NCBI GenBank assembly: GCA_964559835.1
Contig: CAZLJE010000006.1
Coordinates: forward strand, 1 to 64,000
Direction: 5' to 3'
Length of the DNA stretch: 64,000 bases
From: DAISJI01 sp964559835
GTDB taxonomy: Bacteria > Acidobacteriota > Terriglobia > Terriglobales > Acidobacteriaceae
Both the position numbers and the translations under genes were made by a program. The notes under the pieces were generated by a model, which searched no databases, was not told where the DNA came from, and saw only the letters and a program-made list of their open reading frames with translations. This document shows, piece by piece, positions 15,718-25,280 of the stretch (the first letter of the stretch is position 1; each line of letters opens with the position of its first letter).

Positions 15718-15896
15718 ATTGGCGATTGTCGATTGCCGATTGACGATTGAGAAACAATTCACCACAAAGGACACGAAGGTACACGAAGGGAATAGACACA
15801 GAGGACGCGGAGGACGCAGAGGATAGGAAAACAAGAAACTGTGAGTCCTCTGCGTCAAAAGCTCGGGCTTGTTGGCTGACCGGCGGGACGCCGGTG

Positions 15897-15905
<9 letters not shown>
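15718..15905 (+). repeat. B-A block and D repeat
   Basis: B (15720-15750), A (15758-15792) and a GACGCGGAGGACGCAGAGG variant (about 15800-15822) are followed by D (15875-15902, TGACCGGCGGGACGCCGGTG). D ends at the stop of the ABC ATPase gene. Confidence 0.75.
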
Positions 15906-16781
<876 letters not shown>

Positions 16782-16786
16782 TTTTG

Positions 16787-16886
16787 ATTGACGATTGACG
16801 ATTGTCGATTGAAAAACACGCACCACAAAGGTCACGAAGGAACACTAAGGAGGTTCAGAGTGACCCGCGGGACGCCGATGTTCCGA
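16787..16886 (+). repeat. B-A-D repeat block
   Basis: B (16787-16815), A (16819-16853, CACCACAAAGGTCACGAAGG) and D (16859-16884, GACCCGCGGGACGCCGATGT), in the divergent space between the ABC ATPase and amidase genes. Confidence 0.8.
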
Positions 16887-16921
16887 ACTTCGAGTGGCTG
16901 CGGTTATAATTCCCCGCTCCC

Positions 16922-18682
16922 ATGGCAACCAACTTCATCGATCGCCGCAGTTTTGTGGAAGGTCTCGCGCGGTTCGGCGTGGCCACGACCGTGTTTCCGA
17001 GCGTGCTGTACGCAATGGCCGAACAGCACAAGAAGGTCGACAAGCAGATGATCGCCGACGCCGCGTCGGTCGCAGGGCTGGATTTCGACGACGGGCAAGT
17101 CGACGCGATGATCGACGACCTGAACCAGCGACTGCGCGCGTACGAGGCGATCCATGACATGCACCTGGCGAACAGCGTGTCGCCGGCGCTGGTGTTCGAT
17201 CCGGTGCTGCCGGGGATGAGCTACCAGCAGCCGAAGCGTCCGGCGAAGATGAGCCGCATTGCGGCGCCGGGGACGCCGAAGAACATCGAGGACGTCGCGT
17301 TCTATTCGGTGCGACAGCTCGGGGAATTGGTGCGGACGAAGAAAGTCTCGTCGACGGCGCTGACCGACATGTACCTGTCCCGGCTGAAGAAGTACGATCC
17401 GGCGCTGCACTTCGTCGTGAACCTGACCGAGGACCGGGCACGCGCGCAGGCGAAGGAAGCGGACAAGGAGATTGCGGCTGGACGTTATCGCGGGCCGCTG
17501 CATGGATTGCCGTGGGGCGCGAAAGACTTGCTGGCGGCGAAGGGCTACAAGACGACATGGGGCGCGGGCGGCTTCGAAGAGCAGACGGTCGACGAGGACG
17601 CGACAGTCGTGCAGCGCCTGGACAAGGCGGGCGCGGTGCTGGTGGCGAAGCTGACACTCGGCGCTCTGGCGCAGGGAGACGTGTGGTTCGGCGGCGTGAC
17701 GCGCAACCCGTGGAAGACGGACCAGGGGTCGAGCGGGTCGTCGGCGGGACCGGCGTCGGCAACGGCGGCGGGATGCGTGGCGTTCGCGATCGGGTCGGAG
17801 ACGCTAGGGTCGATATCATCGCCATCCACGCGCTGCGGCACGACTGGTCTGCGGCCAACGTTCGGACGCGTACCGCGGACAGGTGCGATGGCGCTGTCGT
17901 GGAGCATGGACAAGCTGGGGCCCATCTGCCGGGCGGTCGAAGATTGCGCGCTGGTATTCGACGCAATCTACGGGCCGGACGGCAAAGACCCAAGCACGCC
18001 GCACGACTACGGATTCGCCTGGGATGCGACGTTGGATCCAAAGATGCTGCGCATCGGCGTGGTGTCGGCTGATTTCGAACACGCCAAGCCGCGCGAGAAC
18101 GAGCGTCCGGAACAGAGGGCGGCACGCGAAGATAACGACCGCTTTAACGACGCAGCGTTGGAGACGATCAAGACGAAGCTGGGATGGAAGCTGATCCCGG
18201 TGAAGTTGCCCGATCTGCCGTGGCAGGCGATGCGTCCGATCCTGACGGCGGAAGCGGCGGCCGCGTTCGACGAGCTGACGCGCAGCGGACGCGACAAGCT
18301 GCTCACCGCGCAGGGCAAGAACGATTGGCCGAACACCTTCCGCGAATCGCGGTTCACGCCGGCGGTCGAGTACATCAACGCGAATCGGGCGCGCATGGTC
18401 GGGATGCAGGCGATGGCGCAAGTATTCAAAGACGTGGATGTACTGGTCGTTCCGACGTTCAGCAACCAGTTGCTGATCACGAACCTGACGGGACATCCGG
18501 CGGTGATATTACCGAACGGATTTCGCGCCGATGGGACGCCAGTGAGCCTGACGTTCCTGGGCAACCTGTTCGGGGAAGGCAAATTGCTGGCCGTAGCGAA
18601 GGCGTACCAGGACGCGACGGATTTCCATCTGAAGCACCCGACGACTATTGAACCGAAGGAGCTTCAGCCACCACAGCGGTAG
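16922..18682 (+). CDS. Amidase-signature-family protein, probably Tat-exported
   Basis: This 586-residue amidase is related to GatA. A catalytic Ser-Ser-Lys triad can be placed: Lys201 in GLPWGAKDLLAAKG, the middle serine near 274 in QGSSGSSAGPASATAAG, and the nucleophile Ser297 in IGSETLGSISSPS. It continues with CGTTGLRPTFGRVPRTG. The N-terminus has a twin-arginine motif (IDRRSFVEGLARFGVATTVF), suggesting folded export to the periplasm. That and the roughly 120-residue N-terminal extension argue against a true Glu-tRNA amidotransferase subunit. Substrates could be peptide or aliphatic amides. The canonical GGSIR motif is altered to LGSISS. The 3' end overlaps a small convergent lipoprotein gene by 38 bases. 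Confidence 0.87.
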   Translation: MATNFIDRRSFVEGLARFGVATTVFPSVLYAMAEQHKKVDKQMIADAASVAGLDFDDGQVDAMIDDLNQRLRAYEAIHDMHLANSVSPALVFDPVLPGMSYQQPKRPAKMSRIAAPGTPKNIEDVAFYSVRQLGELVRTKKVSSTALTDMYLSRLKKYDPALHFVVNLTEDRARAQAKEADKEIAAGRYRGPLHGLPWGAKDLLAAKGYKTTWGAGGFEEQTVDEDATVVQRLDKAGAVLVAKLTLGALAQGDVWFGGVTRNPWKTDQGSSGSSAGPASATAAGCVAFAIGSETLGSISSPSTRCGTTGLRPTFGRVPRTGAMALSWSMDKLGPICRAVEDCALVFDAIYGPDGKDPSTPHDYGFAWDATLDPKMLRIGVVSADFEHAKPRENERPEQRAAREDNDRFNDAALETIKTKLGWKLIPVKLPDLPWQAMRPILTAEAAAAFDELTRSGRDKLLTAQGKNDWPNTFRESRFTPAVEYINANRARMVGMQAMAQVFKDVDVLVVPTFSNQLLITNLTGHPAVILPNGFRADGTPVSLTFLGNLFGEGKLLAVAKAYQDATDFHLKHPTTIEPKELQPPQR

Positions 18683-18866
18683 GCGGGGTGGTGCGAGTGG
18701 GCTTGCGGGAGCGCGCGGTTCTTCGGGGGCTCTTCACATTGGCCGCTGATGGCTTTTGCGAGGCGGCTGATCGCTTGTGCTGAGTCGCGGTCGTGTGATT
18801 TGCCTGGTGCCGCGAGCATGCGGCCAAGGCACACATCAGTATTGCGACAGCGAACAAGTTACGCAT
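18645..18866 (-). CDS. Small putative lipoprotein
   Basis: This 73-residue product has a short charged N-terminus, a hydrophobic core and a lipobox (MRNLFAVAILMCALAAC), so Cys17 would be lipidated. The rest is low-complexity and rich in Lys, Arg, Ser, Thr and Pro (KRSAASQKPSAANVK). It is convergent with and overlaps the amidase 3' end by 38 bases. No homology is recognised; the lipobox is the main support. Confidence 0.5.
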   Translation of the reverse strand: MRNLFAVAILMCALAACSRHQANHTTATQHKRSAASQKPSAANVKSPRRTARSRKPTRTTPPTAVVAEAPSVQ

Positions 18867-18977
18867 GAAAGCACCCCAAGTGGTCCAACTACTTGGATGA
18901 TGGATTGAAGATGTCCAGAGCTGCTGGAGGGAGCAATTGGCGATTTAGTGATTTGTGATTTAGTGATTGCGGTGGGG

Positions 18978-19104
18978 TGACCGGCGCTACGGTCGAGAGC
19001 TGCGTGACCGGCGGGACGCCGATGTTCCGGTCGAGAGCTGCGTGACCGGCGGGACGCCGATGTTCCGGTTGAGAGCTGCGTGACCGGCGGGACGCCGGTG
19101 CTAC
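18978..19104 (+). repeat. Tandem array of D repeats
   Basis: A 38-base unit (TGACCGGCGGGACGCCGATG then TTCCGGTCGAGAGCTGCG) occurs in full at 19005-19042 and 19043-19080. A shortened unit precedes it at 18978-19004 and a partial one follows at 19081-19104 that ends in the GGTGCTACGA variant. Elsewhere D occurs singly. Confidence 0.85.
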
Positions 19105-19150
19105 GAGACCTGGAATGTTATAAATGTGCGTTCAGAGTACGGAGGGAAAG

Positions 19151-19315
19151 ATGGCGGAGACCGAACGCAGGCAGGGAGAACGCAGGCAGGGACCTATTCG
19201 CAAAGGAGAGCGTCGTGCCGCGGTGGTACCCGTGTCCGATAAGACAACGCGTAAGGGAAGCGACCGGCGCGCCACAGACCGCCGCAGCGGCGGGGACCGA
19301 AGAAAAGCGCAATAA
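19151..19315 (+). CDS. Small Arg-rich repetitive protein
   Basis: This 54-residue protein begins MAETERRQGERRQGPIRKGE after a clear ribosome-binding site (GGAGGG, four bases before ATG). It is built of RRxG-type repeats: ERRQGERRQG at the N-terminus and DRRATDRRSGGDRRK at the C-terminus, flanking an uncharged AVVPVSDK centre. The strong positive charge suggests nucleic-acid or polyanion binding, but no known family is recognised. It lies 79 bases upstream of panB on the same strand. Confidence 0.55.
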   Translation: MAETERRQGERRQGPIRKGERRAAVVPVSDKTTRKGSDRRATDRRSGGDRRKAQ

Positions 19316-19394
19316 TTCAACCCAAATCTGGTAGGCTGCATCTGTACGAGCAGTGACAGGCGGTACCTCGGATGAGGACTGCACTGGAGGAACT

Positions 19395-20285
19395 GTGAGC
19401 GTCATTCCCATGGGCGATTCCCGCCCGAAGATCACTACTACATCTTTGTTGGAAAAGAAGCAGAGAGGCGAGCAGATCACTGCGCTCACTGCGTACGACT
19501 ACGCCACGGCGCGGGTGGTCGATGACGCGGGCATCGACGTGATCCTGGTCGGCGATTCGCTGGCCCAGGTCGTACTCGGCTACGACAATACCCTACCGGT
19601 CAGCATGGACGAGATGCTGCACCACACGCGAGCCGTGCGCAGGGCGGTGAAACGCGCGCTGCTGGTGGCCGATATGCCGTTTGGGACCTACCACGTCGAT
19701 ACGAGCGAAGCGGTACGCAACGCGGCGCGCTTCCTGAAAGAAGGTGGCGCGGAGGCGGTGAAGGTCGAAGGCGGAGAGAAGCGGGTGGAATTGATCCGCC
19801 GGCTTATCGACGCGGAAATCCCCGTAATGGGCCACATCGGGCTGACACCGCAGTCCGTACACGCGATGGGCGGCTACAAGGTCCAGGGAAAATCACTGAA
19901 GGCGATCGAGCAATTGATGCGTGATGCTGTCGCGCTGGACGATGCGGGCGTGTTCTCTATGGTGCTCGAAGGGATACCGCGCGAAGTGGCGGCGATGATC
20001 ACGGAAGAGGTGACAACGCCGACGATCGGAATCGGGGCAGGGCCGGATTGCGATGGACAGATCCTCGTGATCCACGACCTGATCGGGTTCAGCTTTGCTC
20101 CGGCGGCGAAATTCGTGCGGAAATACGCTGACGTCGGCGAGGTGATCAAGGGCGCGGTGGAAGCCTACAAGGCGGATGTCGAGGCGGGTGGGTACCCGTC
20201 GGATGCTGAGTCGTACCATCTGCCGAAAGAGACGCAGGCGGCGGTGGCGGCGATCGTGGAGAGAAAGCGGGCGATGCAGAAGTGA
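19395..20285 (+). CDS. panB: 3-methyl-2-oxobutanoate hydroxymethyltransferase
   Basis: PanB makes ketopantoate from alpha-ketoisovalerate and methylene-tetrahydrofolate, the first step to pantothenate and CoA. The 296-residue TIM-barrel protein has ITALTAYDYATARVVDDAG, ILVGDSLAQVVLGYDNTLPV (Mg2+ aspartate), VADMPFGTYH, GAEAVKVEGG, MGHIGLTPQSVHAMGGYKVQGK and IGIGAGPDCDGQILVIHDL. The GTG at 19395 is chosen because GGAGG lies four bases upstream; the ATG at 19410 is an alternative. panC follows after 80 bases holding one B repeat. Confidence 0.96.
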   Translation: MSVIPMGDSRPKITTTSLLEKKQRGEQITALTAYDYATARVVDDAGIDVILVGDSLAQVVLGYDNTLPVSMDEMLHHTRAVRRAVKRALLVADMPFGTYHVDTSEAVRNAARFLKEGGAEAVKVEGGEKRVELIRRLIDAEIPVMGHIGLTPQSVHAMGGYKVQGKSLKAIEQLMRDAVALDDAGVFSMVLEGIPREVAAMITEEVTTPTIGIGAGPDCDGQILVIHDLIGFSFAPAAKFVRKYADVGEVIKGAVEAYKADVEAGGYPSDAESYHLPKETQAAVAAIVERKRAMQK

Positions 20286-20365
20286 GCCGATTGCCGATTG
20301 ACGATTGAAAAATCTGGCGCAACTCAAATCGGCGATGCTGTCCGGCACGCTCGGGGTTCGGTGCC

Positions 20366-21247
20366 ATGCGAATCTTAAGAACACCTGACGAAATGCATGC
20401 TGCGTGCGCGCAACGGAAGCGCGAGGGCAAGCGCATCGGCTTCGTACCGACGATGGGCGCGCTGCACGAGGGCCACCTGTCGCTCATAAGGTCGGCGCGA
20501 GAGCAGAGTGATGTGGTAGTGGCATCGATATTCGTCAATCCCCTGCAGTTCGGACCGACCGAAGACCTGGCCAGATATCCGCGACAATTCGAGCGCGACC
20601 GTCAGTGGTTGGAGGCCGAAGGCTGCGACCTGCTATTCGCGCCCGAGGTCAGCGACATGTATCCGCCGGGCGGGACGACGTACGTCGAGGTCGCCGGGAT
20701 GAGTGACCGGCTGGACGGCAAGTCGCGGCCGGGACATTTTCGCGGCGTGACGACGGTCGTCAGCAAGCTGTTCCACATCATCGAGCCGGACACGGCGTTC
20801 TTTGGGCAAAAGGATGCGGCGCAGGTGGCGATCATACGGCGGATGGTTCGCGACCAGAATTTTCCGGTGGGAATCACGGTGTGCCCGATCGTGCGGGAGA
20901 AAGATGGGCTGGCGATGAGTTCGCGGAATGTGTACCTGGATCCGCAACAACGCAGGCAGGCGCTGGTGTTAAATCGGGCGCTGATGAGAGTGCAGACGAT
21001 GGCGGATACGGGTGAGCGTGACGCATCGAAACTCATTGCGGCAGGGAAAGAAATCATCGGGGAGGAACCGGCGGCGCGGCTGGACTATTTCGAGGCGGTG
21101 AACTGGGAGACGCTGGAGCCGGTGTCGGATGTTGGGAACGGCGCGCTGATCGCAGTGGCGGCGTGGGTCGGGCCGACGCGGCTGATCGACAACACCGTGC
21201 TGTATGGGGTGGGAAGCGCGAAGGGGCCGAATCTGAGCGACGGGTAG
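20366..21247 (+). CDS. panC: Pantothenate synthetase (pantoate-beta-alanine ligase)
   Basis: PanC joins pantoate and beta-alanine with ATP. The 293-residue protein shows the cytidylyltransferase signature FVPTMGALHEGHLSLI (residues 26-41), SIFVNPLQFGPTEDLARYPR, SRPGHFRGVTTVVSKLF, the FGQKDAAQVAIIRRMV motif and MSSRNVYLD (KMSKS equivalent). It starts at the ATG at 20366 (MRILRTPDEMHAAC). It forms a two-gene pantothenate operon with panB. Confidence 0.97.
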   Translation: MRILRTPDEMHAACAQRKREGKRIGFVPTMGALHEGHLSLIRSAREQSDVVVASIFVNPLQFGPTEDLARYPRQFERDRQWLEAEGCDLLFAPEVSDMYPPGGTTYVEVAGMSDRLDGKSRPGHFRGVTTVVSKLFHIIEPDTAFFGQKDAAQVAIIRRMVRDQNFPVGITVCPIVREKDGLAMSSRNVYLDPQQRRQALVLNRALMRVQTMADTGERDASKLIAAGKEIIGEEPAARLDYFEAVNWETLEPVSDVGNGALIAVAAWVGPTRLIDNTVLYGVGSAKGPNLSDG

Positions 21248-21317
21248 GGCGGTAGGGCGTCGGTCGGGAAAGCACTCACCACAAAGGACACAAAGAAACA
21301 CGAAGGGAACACAAGGC
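21248..21317 (+). repeat. F tract and A repeat downstream of panC
   Basis: A GGGTAGGGCGGTAGGGCGTC tract (21241-21265) is followed by an A repeat (21274-21309, CTCACCACAAAGGACACAAA) between the convergent panC and zinc-ribbon genes. Confidence 0.75.
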
Positions 21318-21560
21318 TTAAGAGTTTGGTTCTTTTTCCGTGGAGACCAGGGCTTCGGGGATGTGCTGGAGGAGTTCGGCGGTCTGGGCGTAGAACTCGA
21401 TGTAGCCGCACTCGGGGCAAACGACGGCGGCGGACGGCGCCATGCCACCGGATTCCTGTTCGGGCGAGGGATTGGTCACGAGAAACACGCCGGCTTTGTG
21501 CCAATAGCGTTTTTCGCTGCGGCACTTGGGGCAGTTCTTCAGGACGAGGGATTCGAGCAA
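21318..21560 (-). CDS. Small zinc-ribbon-like protein
   Basis: This 80-residue protein has two CPxC knuckles (NCPKCRSEKRYWHKAG and VVCPECGYIEFYAQTAELL), the spacing of a rubredoxin-like or zinc-ribbon fold. It lies six bases downstream of rpmB on the same strand and is probably co-transcribed. No enzymatic part is present; it may bind zinc in a structural or nucleic-acid-binding role. The family is not recognised further. Confidence 0.65.
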   Translation of the reverse strand: MLESLVLKNCPKCRSEKRYWHKAGVFLVTNPSPEQESGGMAPSAAVVCPECGYIEFYAQTAELLQHIPEALVSTEKEPNS

Positions 21561-21566
21561 AAGCGT

Positions 21567-21755
21567 TTACGCTTTCGTGACTTTGCCGCTGCGCAGGCAG
21601 GAGGTGCACACGCGCATCTTCTTCGTCCCGCCCTGGACCTTGGCCTTGACCGGGCGCAGATTCACGTTCCAGCGCCGCTTGGTCACATTGTGGGCGTGGC
21701 TGACGTTGTTACCAAACTGCGGCTTCTTGCCGCAGACTTCGCATACTTGAGCCAT
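21567..21755 (-). CDS. rpmB: 50S ribosomal protein L28
   Basis: This 62-residue protein matches L28 throughout: MAQVCEVCGKKPQFGNNVSH, AHNVTKRRWNVNLRPVKA and KKMRVCTSCLRSGKV. It retains both CxxC pairs, so it is the zinc-binding form. It is a structural protein of the large ribosomal subunit near the peptidyl transferase exit region. Confidence 0.97.
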   Translation of the reverse strand: MAQVCEVCGKKPQFGNNVSHAHNVTKRRWNVNLRPVKAKVQGGTKKMRVCTSCLRSGKVTKA

Positions 21756-21885
21756 GACTGCTTCTGATTCCTTCCAGCCTTGTGGGGCAAAACATAGATT
21801 TTACAGGAGTACGGCGGGGCTGGCAAACAGCGGGCCGGCTGGTTCCATATAAAATGAGTAGGTGCACGGAAAGCCAGAACACCGG

Positions 21886-22101
21886 ATGCGCAAAATCCGG
21901 CATCGCAGCCCGGAACAACAGCTGTTCGACGCCATTTTCGGCCCGTTGGACCACCTCACCCGGGAAGAGCGCGCCCGCCGCATCGACGCAATTTGTCATG
22001 ACTTGGACCGTCGTCACCCCGGGCGAGATCGGAGATTTAGGTGCAGAGGTCCACGCAACCGACGTGCACGAAATAGGACGTTCGTTGCTGTGCGATACTG
22101 A
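21886..22101 (+). CDS. Possible small protein, uncertain
   Basis: An open frame starting MRKIRHRSPEQQLFDAIF reads plausibly for about 40 residues (GPLDHLTREERARRIDAICH, a possible amphipathic helix pair) and then becomes arginine-rich (RHPGRDRRFRCRG), which looks non-coding. It lies between rpmB and the DUF971 gene. It may be the remnant of a longer gene. Weak support. Confidence 0.2.
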   Translation: MRKIRHRSPEQQLFDAIFGPLDHLTREERARRIDAICHDLDRRHPGRDRRFRCRGPRNRRARNRTFVAVRY

Positions 22102-22105
22102 AAAT

Positions 22106-22519
22106 ATGCGGACGGAGCTCAATGCCGAGCCCAAAAAAGTGAAGGTCCACCTCACCGAGGGGACGGGCATGGACATCGAGTGGAAGGACGGGCACCGGAG
22201 CTCGTACTCGTTCCAGTACTTGAGGGATGCGTGTCCGTGCGCGCTGTGCAACGAAGAGCGCGTGAAGGAAAACCGCGAACCGGACGAGCCTAAGGGCGGC
22301 AAACCGGGAGCGTTGCCGATGTTCAAGCCGGCGGTGAAGCCGGTATCGGCGGAGGGCGTCGGGAAGTACGCGATCCGGTTCACGTGGAATGATGGGCACG
22401 AGCACGGGATCTACTCGTGGGAATTCCTGCGTGAGTTTTGCTCCTGCGCCGAATGCCGGGCGCGACGGCGAGGAATGAAGGCGCCGGGATCGCCGGTGAC
22501 GAGAACGGTGCCGCACTAA
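22106..22519 (+). CDS. DUF971 (GBBH-like N-terminal domain) protein
   Basis: This 137-residue protein shows two copies of the DUF971 signature: an IEWKDGHRSSYSFQYLRDAC segment followed by CPCALCNEER, and FTWNDGHEHGIYSWEFLREF followed by CSCAECR. This domain is the N-terminal metal-binding region of gamma-butyrobetaine hydroxylases. In bacteria it stands alone, often linked with Mrp/ApbC iron-sulfur proteins. The ATG at 22106 (MRTELNAEPKKVKV) is preferred over upstream in-frame starts whose translation shows no conservation. The cysteines probably bind zinc or an Fe-S cluster. Confidence 0.82.
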   Translation: MRTELNAEPKKVKVHLTEGTGMDIEWKDGHRSSYSFQYLRDACPCALCNEERVKENREPDEPKGGKPGALPMFKPAVKPVSAEGVGKYAIRFTWNDGHEHGIYSWEFLREFCSCAECRARRRGMKAPGSPVTRTVPH

Positions 22520-22523
22520 GAGC

Positions 22524-22617
22524 AGTTGAAAGTTGTAAGTTGTAAGTTCAGAACCCGCCTTGCATCTTTCAGCCCGAACATCGAAACTGACAAGTTAGAC
22601 CTTGCAACTTACAACCG
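22524..22617. repeat. Inverted pair of E repeats
   Basis: GTTGAAAGTTGTAAGTTGTA (22524-22549) faces CCTTGCAACTTACAAC (about 22591-22616). The pair flanks 40 bases just before the helicase gene; the second arm overlaps a possible TTG start of that gene. Confidence 0.65.
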
Positions 22618-22619
22618 CC

Positions 22620-25217
22620 GTGTCCTTTCTCGACAAACTCAATCCGCAACAGCGCGAAGCCGTGGAGACGACGGACGGGCCGCTGCTCATTCTGGCGGGG
22701 GCGGGGTCGGGAAAGACGCGCGTCATCACGTATCGCATCGCGTACCTGATCGAGAACCGGGGAGTGCTGCCGGAATCGATCCTGGCGGTCACGTTCACGA
22801 ACAAAGCCGCGGGTGAGATGGCGGAGCGCGTGAACGAACTGGTCGGCGCGCGGTCGTTCGCGAAGCCGTGGATCTCGACCTTCCACTCGATGTGCGTACG
22901 CATGCTGCGGCGGGATGTCGAGCAGATGCGCATCAACGGGCAAGGCTACACCAAAGATTTTGCGATCTATGACGAGTCGGACCAGCAGCAGGTGGTAAAG
23001 GGCGCGCTGCGGCGGCTGGGCATAGACGACAAGCAGCTCACGCCGCGCACGGTGCTGTCGCGAATCTCGTGGGCGAAGAACCACATGCTCGATCCGCAGG
23101 AAGCGTACCTGAATTCGGCGGACGAGAAGACGGAGAAGATCGCGCAGATCTACGAGATCTATCGCCAGGAGTTGCGCAAGGCGAACGCGATGGACTTCGA
23201 CGACCTGCTGCTCGAGACCGTGCGGCTGCTCAAGATCGCGGAGCCGGTGCGTCATCATTACCACCGGCGATTCCATTACTTGCTGGTCGATGAATACCAG
23301 GACACGAACCGCCCACAGTACGAGTTGATGCGGCTGCTCACGGGCGAGCGGCACAACGTGTGCGCGGTCGGAGATGAGGACCAGTCGATCTATTCGTGGC
23401 GTGGGGCAGACATCCGCAACATCCTGGAGTTCGAGCGCGACTTCCCGAACGCGCACATCATCCGGCTGGAACAGAACTACCGGAGCACGCAGAACATCCT
23501 GACGGCAGCGTCGTCGGTGGTCGCGAATAACGTACACCGCAAGGGCAAGAAGCTGTGGACCGACCACGGCGCGGGCGCGAAGATCGGCTATTACGAAGCC
23601 CCCGACGGCGAGAACGAATCGCTTTTCGCGGCCGATACGATAGCGAAGTACCTGCAATCGGCGGCGGAGCAGGGCGAGAAATCGCGCGCGGCGGTGCTGT
23701 ATCGGACGAACGCGCAGTCACGACTGTTCGAAGAAGCGATGCGGCGCTACCAGCTGGCGTACCACGTGGTCGGCGGGTTCTCGTTCTACGAGCGCGCCGA
23801 GATCAAGGACATGATCTCGTACCTGAAGGTCGTGCTGAATCCGGACGACACGATCGGGCTGCTGCGGGTGATCAACACACCGGCGCGCGGGATTGGCAAG
23901 ACGACCGTCGAGACACTGGAGCGAATTGCGCTCGAGACCGGGACATCGTTGTGGGGCGCGATCGGGCACGCGGTCGAGAACGGACTGGTGCCGACGCGAA
24001 CGATCGCGGCGCTGAAGAATTTTCGCGACGTCATCGAGGGCGGGCGCGCGATGCTCGGCGGAACCTACATGAAGTGGCTCGGCGACGCGCCGGACGAGAG
24101 TGAGAGCGAGGTCGAGGAGCGCGTTGTTCCGGAAGTCTCGGCGGACGAAGGGCAGGACGCGAATTTCAGTTTTGGGTGGGCGGACGAGACTGAGGATACG
24201 GAACCACTGGCGGGGGCGCCAGCGGCCTCTGGATTTTCGGAATCATCGGACGATGCCCAGGCGGGCGCGCCGGGGCCCACATCATCCTCAGATCCACAGG
24301 AACAGCGAAGCGCGACGACGGCCGAGCTGCTCAAGTTTCTGATGGACCGCACTGGGTACATCAAGGCGTTGGAGGAAGAAGACACGCCGGAGGCATACGC
24401 GCGCATCGAGAACCTGAAGGAACTGGTCAACGCGGCGATGGATTCGCGTGACCGCGGCGAGACCTTGCAGGAATTCCTCGATCACGCGGCGCTGGTCAGC
24501 GATGCCGACCAGTACGACGCCGCATCGCAGGTCACGCTGATGACGCTACACTCGGCAAAGGGGCTGGAGTTCCCGCTGGTGTTCCTCGTGGGGATGGAAG
24601 AGGGCCTGTTCCCGCACTCGCGGACGTTCCTCAATCCGGAAGAGATCGAGGAGGAGCGGCGGCTGTGCTACGTCGGGATGACGCGCGCGATGAACCAACT
24701 GGTGCTGACGCGAGCGCGCTTCCGGCGGCGTTATGGAACGGACATGCCGGAGCCGACAGTCGGGTCGCGGTTCCTGGAAGAAGTGCCGGCGGAGCTGATT
24801 GAAGATCTCGGATCGCCCGGACGGAGTGCCGGTCGAGGGGAAGCCGGTCGAGGGCGACAGGACTACCAAGACGAGTACGCTTCGACTCACTACGATTACG
24901 AGAACGAGGACCAGCGCCCGCGGTTCGCCCGCCAGCAACAACGTAAAACTTACGACGCGCCTGCGTACAACTCGATCGAGAACATCGCGGAGTTTTTCGC
25001 GTCGCGGGGGAAGAAGTTCACGCGTCCGAAGGTGGACGTTGCCGAACCGACGGGCAAGATGGGATTCAAGCCCGGGCAGCGGGTGCGTCACCCGAAATAC
25101 GGGGAAGGCACGGTGTACCAGCGCGAAGGAGAAGGGGAAAACGCGAAGCTTACGGTAAAATTCCCCAGCGGCCTCAAAAAGCTGGTGGAGAAGTACGCGC
25201 AGCTCGAAAGGGTGTAA
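22620..25217 (+). CDS. pcrA: UvrD/PcrA-type DNA helicase
   Basis: This superfamily 1A 3'-5' helicase (about 865 residues) acts in repair and replication. The motifs are in order: LNPQQREAVETTDGPLLILA with AGAGSGKT, AVTFTNKAAGEM, ISTFHSMCVRMLRR, LLVDEYQDTN, VGDEDQSIYSWRGAD, RLEQNYRST, VTLMTLHSAKGLEFP and CYVGMTRAM. The C-terminal tail has a Tudor-like domain (GQRVRHPKYGEGTV) typical of PcrA. Residues about 490-565 are an unusual acidic, Ser/Gly-rich linker inside the 2B region (DESESEVEERVVPEV). GTG at 22620 (VSFLDKL) is preferred over TTG at 22602, which lies in an E repeat. Confidence 0.94.
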   Translation: MSFLDKLNPQQREAVETTDGPLLILAGAGSGKTRVITYRIAYLIENRGVLPESILAVTFTNKAAGEMAERVNELVGARSFAKPWISTFHSMCVRMLRRDVEQMRINGQGYTKDFAIYDESDQQQVVKGALRRLGIDDKQLTPRTVLSRISWAKNHMLDPQEAYLNSADEKTEKIAQIYEIYRQELRKANAMDFDDLLLETVRLLKIAEPVRHHYHRRFHYLLVDEYQDTNRPQYELMRLLTGERHNVCAVGDEDQSIYSWRGADIRNILEFERDFPNAHIIRLEQNYRSTQNILTAASSVVANNVHRKGKKLWTDHGAGAKIGYYEAPDGENESLFAADTIAKYLQSAAEQGEKSRAAVLYRTNAQSRLFEEAMRRYQLAYHVVGGFSFYERAEIKDMISYLKVVLNPDDTIGLLRVINTPARGIGKTTVETLERIALETGTSLWGAIGHAVENGLVPTRTIAALKNFRDVIEGGRAMLGGTYMKWLGDAPDESESEVEERVVPEVSADEGQDANFSFGWADETEDTEPLAGAPAASGFSESSDDAQAGAPGPTSSSDPQEQRSATTAELLKFLMDRTGYIKALEEEDTPEAYARIENLKELVNAAMDSRDRGETLQEFLDHAALVSDADQYDAASQVTLMTLHSAKGLEFPLVFLVGMEEGLFPHSRTFLNPEEIEEERRLCYVGMTRAMNQLVLTRARFRRRYGTDMPEPTVGSRFLEEVPAELIEDLGSPGRSAGRGEAGRGRQDYQDEYASTHYDYENEDQRPRFARQQQRKTYDAPAYNSIENIAEFFASRGKKFTRPKVDVAEPTGKMGFKPGQRVRHPKYGEGTVYQREGEGENAKLTVKFPSGLKKLVEKYAQLERV

Positions 25218-25280
25218 GTCCACCACCCTTCGACTTCGCTCAGGGCAGGCTACGGACACGAAAGGAACACGAAGGGAATC
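25218..25280 (+). repeat. C and A repeat fragments
   Basis: A short C form (25225-25250, CCCTTCGACTTCGCTCAGGG) and a truncated A repeat (25254-25278, GGACACGAAAGGAACACGAA) lie between pcrA and a small basic-protein gene. The end of the A copy (GAAGGGA) is positioned as the ribosome-binding site of that gene. Confidence 0.7.

Noticed and set aside
17500..18600. Alternative frames opposite the amidase gene
   Set aside because: Arg/Pro-rich translations with no domain; the amidase motifs on the plus strand account for the region.
21782..22105. N-terminal extension of the DUF971 protein from 21782
   Set aside because: The translation upstream of the ATG at 22106 shows no conservation and the domain is complete from 22106.
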